Source of the DNA: Diospyros lotus
Lineage: Eukaryota > Streptophyta > Magnoliopsida > Ericales > Ebenaceae
Reading direction: 5' to 3'
Length of the DNA stretch: 64,000 nt
NCBI RefSeq assembly: GCF_014633365.1
Contig: NC_068351.1
Span: 18,589,366-18,653,365 of the forward strand
The position numbers were made by a program, and so were the translations under genes. Shown here one piece after another: positions 30,424 through 41,097 of the stretch (the first letter of the stretch is position 1; each line of letters starts with the position of its first letter). Below the pieces are notes generated by a model, which ran no database searches, had not been told where the DNA came from, and saw nothing but the letters and a program-made list of their open reading frames with translations.

Positions 30424-30910
30424 TAGGGCTGTAATCGAGTCAAGTCAATTTTTGTTAGGCTCGGCTCTACAAATCTAAGCTCAGGCTCAACCTTGAGCTG
30501 AGCCTGGAAGCTCGTCTCAAGCTCAAGCTCAATTAACATAGCTCGGGCTTGGGTTTGACTCAACAATTTAGTTGATAAGCCAAACTCGAGCTTGCCGCCA
30601 ACAATGGTCAGCGGTGAGAAGCAAGACAACAGCTAGAGCAGATGATCATGTAGCAACGATCGGTTTAATAGAGGCGAGGCAATGACCAGAATGGTAAGAG
30701 AAGCAATGTGGTGACAGAGAAAGAGGATGCAGTAATGATTGGCGACAAGATGTAAGCAGGCAAGATAGGTCAGCGATGAAAGCGATGACGAGAACAACAA
30801 ACACTCTAGGGAATTATGGAAAAGGTGAGATCTCTCTCTAGTCTTTTCATTTATTTCTTCCCAATCCCAACAGTAGGTTGCAATTGCGAATTTGCAATTC
30901 AAATGACTCT
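30424..30910. mobile_element. Possible hAT-type terminal region (one end only)
   Basis: TAGGGCTGTAATCGAGTC followed by AGCTC/GGCTC-rich DNA resembles the ends of plant hAT elements of the TAGGGCTGTAAT kind. I could not find the other end or an 8-bp duplication, so the right limit is arbitrary. Confidence 0.3.
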
Positions 30911-32226
30911 GTTATTGCCAAAAATACAACAATAGAAATTTCTTGAGAGTAAAGTCTCTCAAATAAAAGGCTTCTCGAGAGAAAAGAATCGTAGAAATGC
31001 TGAAGAAGCCTTTCGGATGGGATCTCTTGGAGAGGCTAGGTTTCTTAAAAAAGCTACCTCTCAGAAAAGGATGACTAGTAGGGAACCCAGATTTGGTAGA
31101 AGGCTCTAGAAAGGGGTTTGATACATATCTTTGAAAAGAATTGACTGGCTTCCAAAAAGAGAATGGTCTCTTTCAGGAAGGTGCTTCAAGGGCCTCGAAA
31201 AGAACAGAGGTTCTCTCGGAGGGACACTAACAACCTAGGGCTCAGCTTTCGGAAGAATTATAGCACGCAACAAGTGTTAGAAGGCTTGCATGAAGGATTT
31301 CCCATAGAGACACTCCGACGGTCAAGTCATTATGCAAGAAATGAAAGAAACTGCAAAAAGAAACATAAGGACTTCGACAAAGGAAATTTAAGAGGATTAA
31401 GATTAGTTACTAGATGTTCAAATCTCGCCAATCGAGTAGTGTCTTGCCTTTTATAGAATTCTTGGTCCCAATGATTGGTTAGGAGACGTGTACGATGTCT
31501 TACTAGCCTCTCAGAGAAGATGCCCCGAGTTGGATACCCGGAGAGGCTTCTCGAGAAAGAGAACTCTTGGAAGGAAATCCTTCGAAGGGCTTTCGAAGAA
31601 AGGCCAACAAAAGCCACTAGAAGGCCTCCATGGCCTTCTCCCCGAAAGCCCCCCTCTTCGAGAGAACTCTCTTGGCGAGAATTCTCTCGGAAAAGGAAAG
31701 GGAGGGGTACAACAATTGCCCCCCATTCTCTGCGTTTACCTTTAGGTGAATACAAAGAATATATCCTTTCTGATACATCCGCCTCTACGAGCTGTGTCAT
31801 TTTGGCTTCCCGAGAGTCCTCTTATAAATACGTCACTACCGCAATAGCTTTTCTACGCTTATCGCATTCTCATCCAAACTTTTGCTCTCTCTACACTTTT
31901 CTCTCCGAAAGAAAATCCACCACGACTCTTTTTTCTAAGAGATTTTTCTTCTCTCCAAAAGATTTTAGGTTTCCTTCCAAAAGCCTTTCCTCTCTCCTAA
32001 AGATTGTTATTCCCTCCGAAAGGTTTTTTCTTTCCTCCGAAAGGGTTTTAGCTATTCCTCTGAATTTATTCCCTTCTCATGCGAGAGAAGGTCCCGTCTT
32101 TCCAAGAGATATCCTCCCTGATAGGATCGTCCCTTTTCAAGAGGCTTCTTTCTGCGATCAATCTTTCTGAGAGAAAACTTTATTCTTTCAACACTAGTCT
32201 TAGTCTATCTAACTTGACTTAGGATC
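30911..32226 (+). repeat. LTR-like region with TATA box, limits unclear
   Basis: Rich in CTCTCGGA/TCTCGAGA motifs, and carries CTTATAAATACG at 31820-31831, a good plant TATA box on the plus strand, followed by pyrimidine-rich sequence as in an LTR R-U5. Long open frames on both strands have no domains. It lies beyond the Tat 3' region (pol on the minus strand), so it may be the decayed 3' LTR of that element, whose promoter would face the antisense ORF. I cannot fix its ends or find a partner LTR. Confidence 0.35.
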
Positions 32227-34990
32227 ATGGTTAGCGCCAAGATATACCATAGGGAGACTGATGAGAACGGGGTTATCCGAGCTTACCTTAAGGGCACAAG
32301 TTCCTGAATGTCGGATGACGATATTGCCCTTCTTCATAGCAACCATAGAATATCGTTTGGATACCGAACTAGGGTTCCCCAACAAGCCAAAAATTGTGCG
32401 GCCAACGCGGAAGAGGGTTGGGTGAGCATTTTTTAGGCCAATTTTAGCCATGACTTCAACCCTCCTCTTCACGACTTTGGTCTTAGATTCCTCAGAATAA
32501 GTGGACTAGCCCCGGGCCAGCTGTACCCTAACGACTGGGCCCAGCTAGTCGTCTTCTTTGTGCATTGCCAAGAGAAAGAAGTAGTCTCCTCCATCAAACT
32601 CCTATTCTATTTTTTCTACCTTCTTTTAGTGAGGAACCGATACCATCTATACATCCTGCATCGCCCTCTCTTGGAGGATTGTATCTTTTATGACTCCCAC
32701 ACCAAGATTGATTTTTATGACACTTTGTGGTTTTTGTTCCAACCACCGAACAACGTGTGGAACACTCCTTGAAAATGAGTTACCGACCCCGCGAGGGTGG
32801 CAAAACCGTGCTTAGGCAGGGCCACCATCAGCAACCTCCGAGAACAATACCATGAAGAGCGTAATGCTCTTCTTCTCAGTGGCTCGTCACACCTACATGA
32901 CTATCTAACGGCTGACAGGCTAATGCAAGCCAGATGGATTTCAAGGCCCACTGGACCGTCCCATCACCGGGTCCCTTGAGTAATATAACATCTCCCGCCT
33001 ACTGCCTACATGACCGCAGAGGAAAGAGACATCCCTCTACAGGATGAGCATTCCCCTGAAGGTGTGGATCCACTTGATTGTCTTTTTTGCTTTTACTTTT
33101 ATTTTTCAATTAATATTAGCTTCCTTGTATTCGGGTGCACAATCCTTTGCTGCTTTGCTTAACGTCATTTTCTTTACTCAGGATCTCACCATTTTTTGCT
33201 CTTCTCTGCGTGCAGTAATGAGAAGGATGGTATTAGGCTCATAGAGGAGGGCAAACTCCGTAGCTGCTCCTGAGGGTCCATCCCATGAGCCATCAATCCC
33301 ATGCTCCCAGCCAGCACAAGGGGTGGGATAGATAGTGTGGTAAAGGAAGAAGAAGAGGGGAAGAGGCGAGACAGAAAGGGACGCCACTACGTTTCGCCTA
33401 ATCACTGACCTCACGATTCCAAAGGAGGGAGAGCTTCCCGCTACTTATTGCGGGCCCGCCGATGAGCCTCTTCCTCAATTGTCTACATCTCCTGCTCAGG
33501 CTTCATCAAGGGAGATGAGCAAAGTAAGGCACTAGGGAATCGTCCCGAGACGTAAAGGGCCTGTGACGATCGAAGTAGGGATGAGCCACAACCCCCTTGG
33601 TGCAGCGAACGTCAAGGTGTCTTCAAGGCTGGATCAAATGGCCATTGATGTCGTTCAAGGATGAGGTTGTGGCATCAATAGACGAGCCGTGATTAATCCC
33701 CAACACCCAGGCCGTTGCATTTTAAACATTGAGGATCCTCAATGAAGCCTCAACCCTATCTTGCAGGAAATGCCTTCTCTTGTTGAGAAGGCATACGATT
33801 TGGGCCGAGGACGCTAGGCATGAGGTGAGCCCTTTTAGATTCAATTGGGGGTCCTGGAAATCGACACAATTAACATGCCGAGTGTCGAGGCCCACCTATT
33901 CTATTTGACTATTCTTTCTCGCAATGAGAGGCGATATTTTCGCAACTCTCCCGAGGACATGGACAACTTCGAGTATCACTTGGCCCTCGTAAGTTGTTTC
34001 TTCTAGTTTTTAGTTTCCCATTTGCTTCTCTATAACTCTTTCTTACAATCCTTCTATTGCTCCTCACAAGGAGCCTAGGGTGTCGTGGCGATGAATGCCA
34101 AGAATAGGGCTCGCTTAGAGGCTAAGGAAGCAAAGCTGAATGAATGGAGGAACTAGTCGACCTCTTGGAATCAAGAACGACAGCTCCTGAATCGATGCGT
34201 TCAGGATTTAGGCTTCGAGAAGCGGGAGCTACATTCACAAAATGAGTGGCTTGCCTCTTCGCACAAGTCCTTAGAAGTAATCTACTAGGAGACTAGTGCG
34301 AAGCTGGAGTGCAGCCAGGCGACTCATCAGGAGATGGTCGTTTCGTTCTAGGACACCCAGGAAGAAGCCTCCCGTTTGCAAACCGACCTAGCTAATGCCG
34401 AGCCGTGGGCGACCGAAGTGCAGGAGGAGGTGGGAAGATTGAAAATGGAGGCTAACTGGGTAGCAGGCAACAAGAAGCAGGATGTGGAAGAGGCCGTGAA
34501 GAAGGCGAATAGGGACTACCAACTTTCTGCGGCATGCTTCCGCCGGAAGGACAAATACGCCTCGTGTTATTCAAAATTTGGGTTCTACCATGGTCGTACC
34601 TTCCTGGAAGCGAGGCGGTCGCTTGAGTTATTTGAGGACATGATTTTCGCTAATGCCATCTCCTTTGTTCCTCTTCAAGACTGGCGCAAATACGAGCTTA
34701 ACAACTCGGGGCCCGACGAATGCGTGCGACAAGAGTTAGAAGACAACTTGAGTAATCTACTGAGCCCTTAGAGTCCTTACGTATCGGACCCTGAAGAGGA
34801 CGAGTTCCCAGCATGCTTGACCAATGCCAAAGTCTCCACCGACATGGCCAACACTATCCATTTGATCAAGCAAGGTCTGGATGTGGATGTTGTCAGTAGG
34901 GCTTTGTAGAGCTCATTCCAAGGGGAAGGCTCGAGACTAGCTAATTGTCTCCCCGATCAGGAATAGCGTAAGCTTTTTTTGTTATCTTTT
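32227..34990 (+). pseudogene. Degraded extra ORF of a Tat-lineage Ty3 element (antisense to its pol)
   Basis: A decayed coding region reads plus-strand while the adjacent pol reads minus-strand. Clearest parts: 33884-33990 (AHLFYLTILSRNERRYFRNS, then a GTAAGT donor) and 34376-34768, a 131-codon charged, helical segment with EVQEEVGRLKMEA, KKANRDYQLSAAC and a Gly-Phe-His stretch near its end. Tat elements often carry an ORF between pol and 3' LTR on the opposite strand, with a long coiled coil, and this fits in place and style. Function is unknown even in intact elements. It could also belong to a separate plus-strand element. Confidence 0.42.
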
Positions 34991-35480
34991 GAATTTAAGA
35001 TGTGTAGAACGTTAACTCTCACATACTATGTATCAAATTCTATTGTTTTGGATGTATATGATTTTGGATACATTATCGTGCTCAATACATATTATGCCTT
35101 AGCCTTTAGCTCTTCATTTGCTTGTCGATTTTATTTATTGTGTTAGTTTCTTTTACTTTATGAATTGACCATGTTACAACTTGGGGGCGGCGAGGTGCTT
35201 GACATTCAGTTTCTTTATTCTCGTGATGCGTGCAAGCTACTACCCACAATAGGAGTTTACCCATCTGTCTCATTATGTACCTAGATCTTTTTGAGAAATA
35301 CTTACAACATTTGTTTCTACCATTTTGAGTCCATGTCAAGCATTGGACCTCAACTACAAACCTGACACCCGAGTTTGATGAGGAGTTAGCGTTTGTCTCG
35401 CGTTGCGGCTTCAAGGCTTTCACACAAATCACTAGTACCTCGCTATGGGTCTCTCCAGAAACTGTTTCTTGCTAAATGGC
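34991..35480. other. Unassigned spacer within the Tat 3' region
   Basis: No ORF with a domain and no repeat recognised. Confidence 0.5.
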
Positions 35481-36295
35481 TCTGTGTCAGATGATCACCA
35501 TGTATCCAGGTTCGCTAGGGGACTTAGAGCAAAATTCCAACTACATGTTCAAGTTTGCTGGGAGACTTAGCGCCCGATTCCCATAGGGAGTCTAGGAAAA
35601 GCATGTCAGCTTAACGCTAGTTTGCCGTAAGGGATCTAGGTTAGTCTCTCACTTTGACACCGAACTGCACTAGTGAATCTAAGTTAGTTTAGGGGGCATT
35701 GTGTTGGATCACCTTCAGGTATTCGAGGCAGTCGTTCAGCCTTGTACCCGTTTCCCGTATTTCATGCCCTTTTTCATACTCATCTACCACAAGGGATCTA
35801 GGTTCGACCTGGGGTCACTAGTTGGAATTCTATCGGACTTTTCAAGTTTGCCAGGAGGCTTGGCACCAAATCTACCGAAGAGTCAAGGTTAGCCCCTAGG
35901 CATAGCACCGGACTAGCGTAAGGAATCCAGATTAGCTTATAGGTATTGCATCGGAACGCATCCGAGAATCGAGGAGGGTTTGAGGCCATTGTGCAAAATC
36001 ACCATCAGGTGAGTTTGTCATATAAGGTTAACCACAATTTCATGCTTTTCTTGGGCCTTTTTGGGTTTGTCTGAGGTAAGGGTTCTAGGTTAGACCCGGG
36101 ATTATTCGCTAAACTATTGCCGGTCATTCCAAGTTTACTGAAAGGCTTGGTGCCGGATCTACCAAGGAATCAAGGTTAGCCCGTAAGCTTGGCACCAAAC
36201 TTATGCGAGGGATCCAAGTTAGCTTGCGAACATTGCATCGGAACATATCCGAGAGTCCGAGGAAGTCCGTGGTCTTAACACTAGATTTCCACCTA
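35480..36295. repeat. Tandem repeat of about 295 bp in the Tat 3' region
   Basis: Two long units (about 35703-35997 and 35998-36290) share ATCACC(T/A)TCAGGT near the start, CAAGTTTGCC/CAAGTTTACT, CTTGG(C/T)ACC(A)AA and GCATCGGAAC(G/A)(C/T)ATCCGAGA near the end. A partial, more diverged unit lies at about 35500-35700. Confidence 0.7.
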
Positions 36296-36639
36296 TCGAG
36301 CTGGACCTTCTGGGACATAAGCTCCTTATTACCTTTACTATTCTGTCGCCTTCGAAATTGTTAGTGTTAGGGCTCATCAGAATTTATTCTCTCCCACAGT
36401 TCCTACATCATATTTTATGATAGCTATGTATATGTATACACATAATGTATAAGAAAATTTACACGGTTCAGCTTATAACATCGCCTACATCCACAGAAAT
36501 ATAGGGGGTATATTCTTTTATTCATCAAGGGGGGTTACAATACATATGAAAATCTAAAAGGGATTATGATCAATAACACGGTCAGGAAGCATTCCTCGTG
36601 GCGCGTGACTCCCAGTGCCTTATTCATTGTATCTCATGG
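36296..36639. other. Spacer between Tat pol end and 3' tandem repeats
   Basis: Non-coding; includes an A/T-rich stretch with TATGTATATGTATACACATA at 36425-36444. Confidence 0.5.
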
Positions 36640-38325
36640 CAGTTTCTATGACTAGAGCGGCTGGAAAGTACCTTTTGAGGTGCATGGTGTTCCATGTCTT
36701 GCCCAACACCTCACCTTGTAATGTTTGCATCACACTTATGTTCAACCCCGGCATCTTCACTATTTTGTACGACCCCTCCTAATTCGACCCTAGTTTTCCT
36801 TCCTCCCTTAGGGCGTTCGTAATTGCTGTCTTCTTGAGCATCAAATCTCATTCCTAAAATGTTCGGGGGTGAACCTTCTCATTGTAATAGTGGGAGATTC
36901 TTCTTTGATACGCCTCTAGCTGTGTAGTTACCTTCTCCCTCAGCTCATCCAGCAGATCCAGGTTCTCCCTCAAGTAATCTGAATTCCCTCCTTCACTGAA
37001 ACTCATAACTTGAGGCAAACTAAGGTTTACTTCCACTGAGATGAGGGCATCTGTCCCATACACCAAGCTAAATGGCATCTCCCCCGTACATACACGATTG
37101 GTTGTGCGATAAGCCCATAAAATGCTAGGGAGTTCATTGGGCCCATCTGTCTTTTGCCTTCTCCAATCGGGTTTTCAACTCATGCAGGATGGTTTTGTTG
37201 CTCGCCTCTACTTGTCTATTGGCTTGGAGGTATGCTATGGATGCCATTCTCAATCTGATCCCCCATCTCTAACAAAAGGCCCTGAAAGCTTCAGAGTCAA
37301 ACTGCGTTTCTTGGACGATGTTGAGAATTTGGGGAACACCGAAATGACAAATTATATTTTTCCATACCATCCCCTCTACTTTCTTCTCCTTTATGGTTGT
37401 TGAGGGCTCTACTTCGACCCACTTCGTAAAGTAATCAGTAGCCACTAACAAAAATTTCCTCTACACTGATGCCATTGGAAACGAAGCTAAAATGTCTAAT
37501 CCCCATTATACAAATGGCAACGGCTAGAATATCGGCTGGATCGACAAAGGGGGTCGCGCTATCAGAGGGGCGTGCCTCTGGCACCTGTCACATGTCCGCA
37601 CCTTCTAGGCCGCATCCTATCTTAGGGTTGGCCAAAAGAAGCCGACCCATAGGATCTTCCCAGCCAAAGCTCTACTTCCAAGGTGCTCTCCGCAGTCCTC
37701 TTCATGCACTTCTTCCAAGGCCTGTTCTACTTCTCGAGGCCCCAAAACACTTTAGCAGAGGCACGGAGTACCCCCTATTGTACAGCTCTCGGCCAATGAC
37801 TATAAAACAAGTCACATTGGTCTTCAACCTCTTGGCCTCCGAATGTGCTATTGGGAGCTCCTGATTAAGCAGGTACTTCAGTATTGACGTTCTCTAATCA
37901 TCGACCACGTCAATGCAATGCACCTCCCTTCTTTTTCATCTACATTTGGTCGTTGGAAGACCTCCATGTGAATTAACCATCTTAGAGTATCATGGGCGGA
38001 GGCTAGCTTGGACAACGCATTAGCATGTTGGTTGAGGGACCTATTGATTTTACTTAGTTCGAAGCGCTTGAATTTGTGTACCAACTCTTTCACTTTCTGC
38101 AGATATCGGGATAATACTGGCTCCCTTACTTCATAGGTCCCATGAAACTGTTGCACGACTAACTATGAGTCATTGTGAGCCATTAAATTGGTTACATCCA
38201 ATTTTTTAGTCAGCTTTATTCCTACCAATAACGCTCAATAACACTTCATATTCAGTCGTGTTGTTGGAACTGGGAAAAGTGAAATGCAGGGAATACTCCA
38301 AAACTTCCTTTTCAGGATACCTTTA
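36640..38325 (-). pseudogene. Ty3/gypsy Tat-lineage pol remnant: RNase H and integrase
   Basis: Read on the minus strand with several stops: YPEKEVLEYSLHFTFPSSNN then TTEYEVLL at the RNase H start (38325-38230), YEVREPVLSRYLQKVKEL and NQHANALSKLAS (RNase H end, about 38000), an integrase core with LVATDYFTKWVEVEP and DSEAFRAFC (37450-37270), then PFSLVYGTDALISVEVNL, SFSEGGNSDYLRENLDLLDE and WNTMHLKRYFP (C-terminal end, about 36660). Domain order and wording are those of the Tat group, in which a second RNase H precedes integrase. The first Asp of the integrase triad is present; the second region is mutated (NIVQETQFD where DNGTQFD is usual). Truncated on the RT side where LTR-like DNA begins at about 38330. 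Confidence 0.8.
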
Positions 38326-38334
38326 TAAATATAT

Positions 38335-39870
38335 ATACAAAGATGCATCAAATGTATTTACACACCCACTAGACGTCATCTAAATCTAGTATTAGGGCAC
38401 ATCACTAACAATAATTACACCTTTTAAAGCAACAAATGAGATTGATTGCCACTTTATTCAACACCATCTTGCCAACAATGATTTAAGTGTACTCAAGTAA
38501 ACTCTATTTGTAATCGAGTATATATTTTCTAGAAATATGTTAAGTCTCTGGACCATTTGTGTAATCAAGTATTTAAAATGTTAATCAAGTAAAGGTAAAT
38601 GTGTACTTGAGTAAATATAGCTTTTTAATCAAGTATGTATTGCAATTCTCTGTCTCAAAAGTATAATCAAATTAAAGCAAATTTGTAATCGAGTAAGTTA
38701 GAAAAATAGTCAATTACAAAACATCTATACTCGAGTAAAGATACAACTTAGTCGATTCAACAACACTTTGTAATCGAGTAATGTTTGGCACATTTTGAAT
38801 TTTATAGTCGTTACTTAGAAATGTCAAAGATGATAGTTATATTTCATTATTTTATGAGGTATGATTATGAGGTACGATTATGTTATCTTATAATAGATGA
38901 TAAATATGCCTATGTATTGTGTGTAAAGTGCTTTATCTTAATAACATGCATATTTTTCTTAGCCAATTTGATTGTTATTAGTCAAATCAAAAGAAACTAT
39001 AATTATGTGCAGATAATAGGTGCTAAATTCAAGTCTCAAGTTTCTATAAAAGGCCAAGTGTTGCACAAGATCAAGAAGTCGTTGTCTAGTGATTATAAGA
39101 TAATGTCAAGCTAACCTAAACCTAGACACAACCAAGTTGAATTTGTTTTCAGGCTAAATCACGTTACTTAAGTGATAGTCTGTTATGATCATATTCCTTC
39201 ACCTCAAGCCATTATCTGGTCGAGCCTCATGAAGATCTTTTGAACCAAAAATTAAGAACATAAGAGTGGAGTGCTTTACCATTCATATTATTTTTACTTC
39301 TCTTATCTATTCTCTCATGTATTGTATTTCTTATTTTTTGAGAGTAATTCTTGCTATGAACTTAACTTTTATTTCATCTTCCAACAAGTGTTAGTAAGAG
39401 TTCTACCTCAACTCATAAAATGTATGTATTGGTGTTGCTTTGTCTTTAAAAGTAGAGGCTATTGCTTAGCTTGCAAAAACGGAGATTACAACTGCTCTTA
39501 TAAAAGTTGGGGTTCCTAGTTAGTCCATGAAAAATGGAGGTTTCAATTGAATATGTAAAAAGTGTATATGGATTGTAGTTGATCCCTTAAAAGCTAATCT
39601 CTTAGTTGATGTTTTAAATCCTTAGTGAGAAGTTAAAGTAGTAGACTAAACTTGTTGGCCGAACCATTATAAATTGTTATGTCTTGTAGATTTCTTCTTA
39701 TGTTTTGATGGTGTAATTTTTCACCAGTCATGCAATGTTTACATATTTGAATTCAGCTCATTAGTTTCAAGCATAATAATTTCAATTTTCATTGCAAGTA
39801 TAAAATATTTTTTAACATCACTACTTTCATGCATACTTCCCGAATGCATATGTTTTCTGTGAGATTTGAA
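38335..39870 (+). repeat. Copia (SIRE-like) LTR remnant with repeated TAATCGAGTA motifs
   Basis: Ten or so variants of TAATCGAGTA / TACTCGAGTA are spread over 38510-38775, the pattern seen in SIRE/Maximus LTRs (there as AATCGATTAC). The downstream part has GGTTTCAATTG and, further, GTTGGCCGAACCATTATAAA, also like the 3' part of such LTRs. No flanking gag or pol and no target-site duplication found, so probably a solo or truncated LTR. Limits approximate. Confidence 0.45.
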
Positions 39871-40892
39871 GGTTAAAATTTAGAAAAGCAAACAAAATCT
39901 CATTGCTGCTAGCATAACAGTTTCCTTATTTATTTTTTTAAATGCATCCACCTTTCTATATATATTCTATGTTTGAAATATGTCTAGGATAATTTTTATG
40001 AAAAATGCATTAATGCATATAAATTTATAATAAATTGGTGCATCTCGTTTTATGTTATGAAAGATATCTTTTCAAATCAGCCTTGATTCATATTTTTTTA
40101 ATATTGCCAAAATCTTCAATATACCCAATTCGCCACGCTTTTGGGTGTTCTTTCAAATTCAAATTCAAGATAATTCAAATTATAAATTTAACTTGCGTTA
40201 TCATTTTGTGAATTATTTCTAGTCAAAGTAGAATTTATACAACGTTATCTATATCTATTATAGGCTATAAATAAAGTATTGTGCAACACTCATAGATCAC
40301 CAAAATCAATACAAAAGCTATCTTCTTTAGTTTGTGTTTTAGTTTACACTCCTAATGTGTCACCTAGTATAGGTAGCACTAATTACCCATCTTGTTTGGT
40401 ATTTCTATTGCATGAGCAAAGAGCTTGGGAGTTGGGTGTCCATTTGCCTAATAGATAAATTAATCCATAAGCCAAATTCCTCAAAATTCACTTATTAGAG
40501 GAAATACAAATTTATATCTTTTTTTTTTGTTTTCCAAAAGCCTTATCCTTAAGGATGTTTAGGAAATGTGAAAGGTCCACGTCACCATACATCTAGCTCC
40601 ATAGAAAAGATTGCTAGGGATGTGGAATGGCTCTGCGGGCTAGAAATTCGACAATAAGATGTTCTATGAGGAGAATTGTGTGGGTTTTGGCTTGATCTCT
40701 AATGCATGGTAATGGCTTGGAGACACTGTTTTCACATTTTCAGACAGTTTCCCATTTCGAAAATTGCAAAAATGGCTCGAAATGTTTTTCGAGTCGTTTC
40801 TGTAAATTGTGAAATGTTTTGATGGTGTTTCGCAAATTACAGAAAATTGTCAAAAATAAGTTTTTGACCAGGAACGCGTTCAGAATTATGAA
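39871..40892. other. Unassigned AT-rich DNA
   Basis: No gene or repeat that I can name. Confidence 0.5.
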
Positions 40893-41097
40893 GTCAGGCG
40901 AAGTTAGAACAATAGTAGGGTTCTTAACAGTAAGATCAAGCACGTCCTTCCAATCGTGGACATTCTTAGTGAGCTCAACGTCATAGTAACCTTGCGAATT
41001 TGCCTTACCTTTTCTTGCTTTCTTTTTCTCCTCTGACGGCTGTGCGTAGAACCTCCTTGCCGTCGCCTCTAGCTTCTGACGCGTCTTCAGCGACTCC
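40893..41097 (-). pseudogene. Fragment of a 2-oxoglutarate/Fe(II)-dependent dioxygenase
   Basis: About 68 codons in one minus-strand frame: ESLKTRQKLEATARRFYAQP, SEEKKKARK, QGYYDVELTKNVHDWKDVLD and LTVKNPTI. This is the N-terminal domain (DIOX_N) segment of plant 2-oxoglutarate dioxygenases with the characteristic E-TKNVRDWKEVFDF motif. The catalytic HxD...H iron site and the 2-oxoglutarate-binding RxS are downstream in the protein and are not here. Upstream (41230-41100) an unrelated open frame (MDEQNSKEEEEERRRALENF) runs into it in another frame. A relic or captured fragment, not a gene. Confidence 0.65.

Noticed and set aside
31475..32170. 231-codon open frame on the plus strand
   Set aside because: It overlaps a long open frame on the opposite strand, is biased by CTCTCGGA-type sequence, has no domain, and lies in LTR-like DNA.
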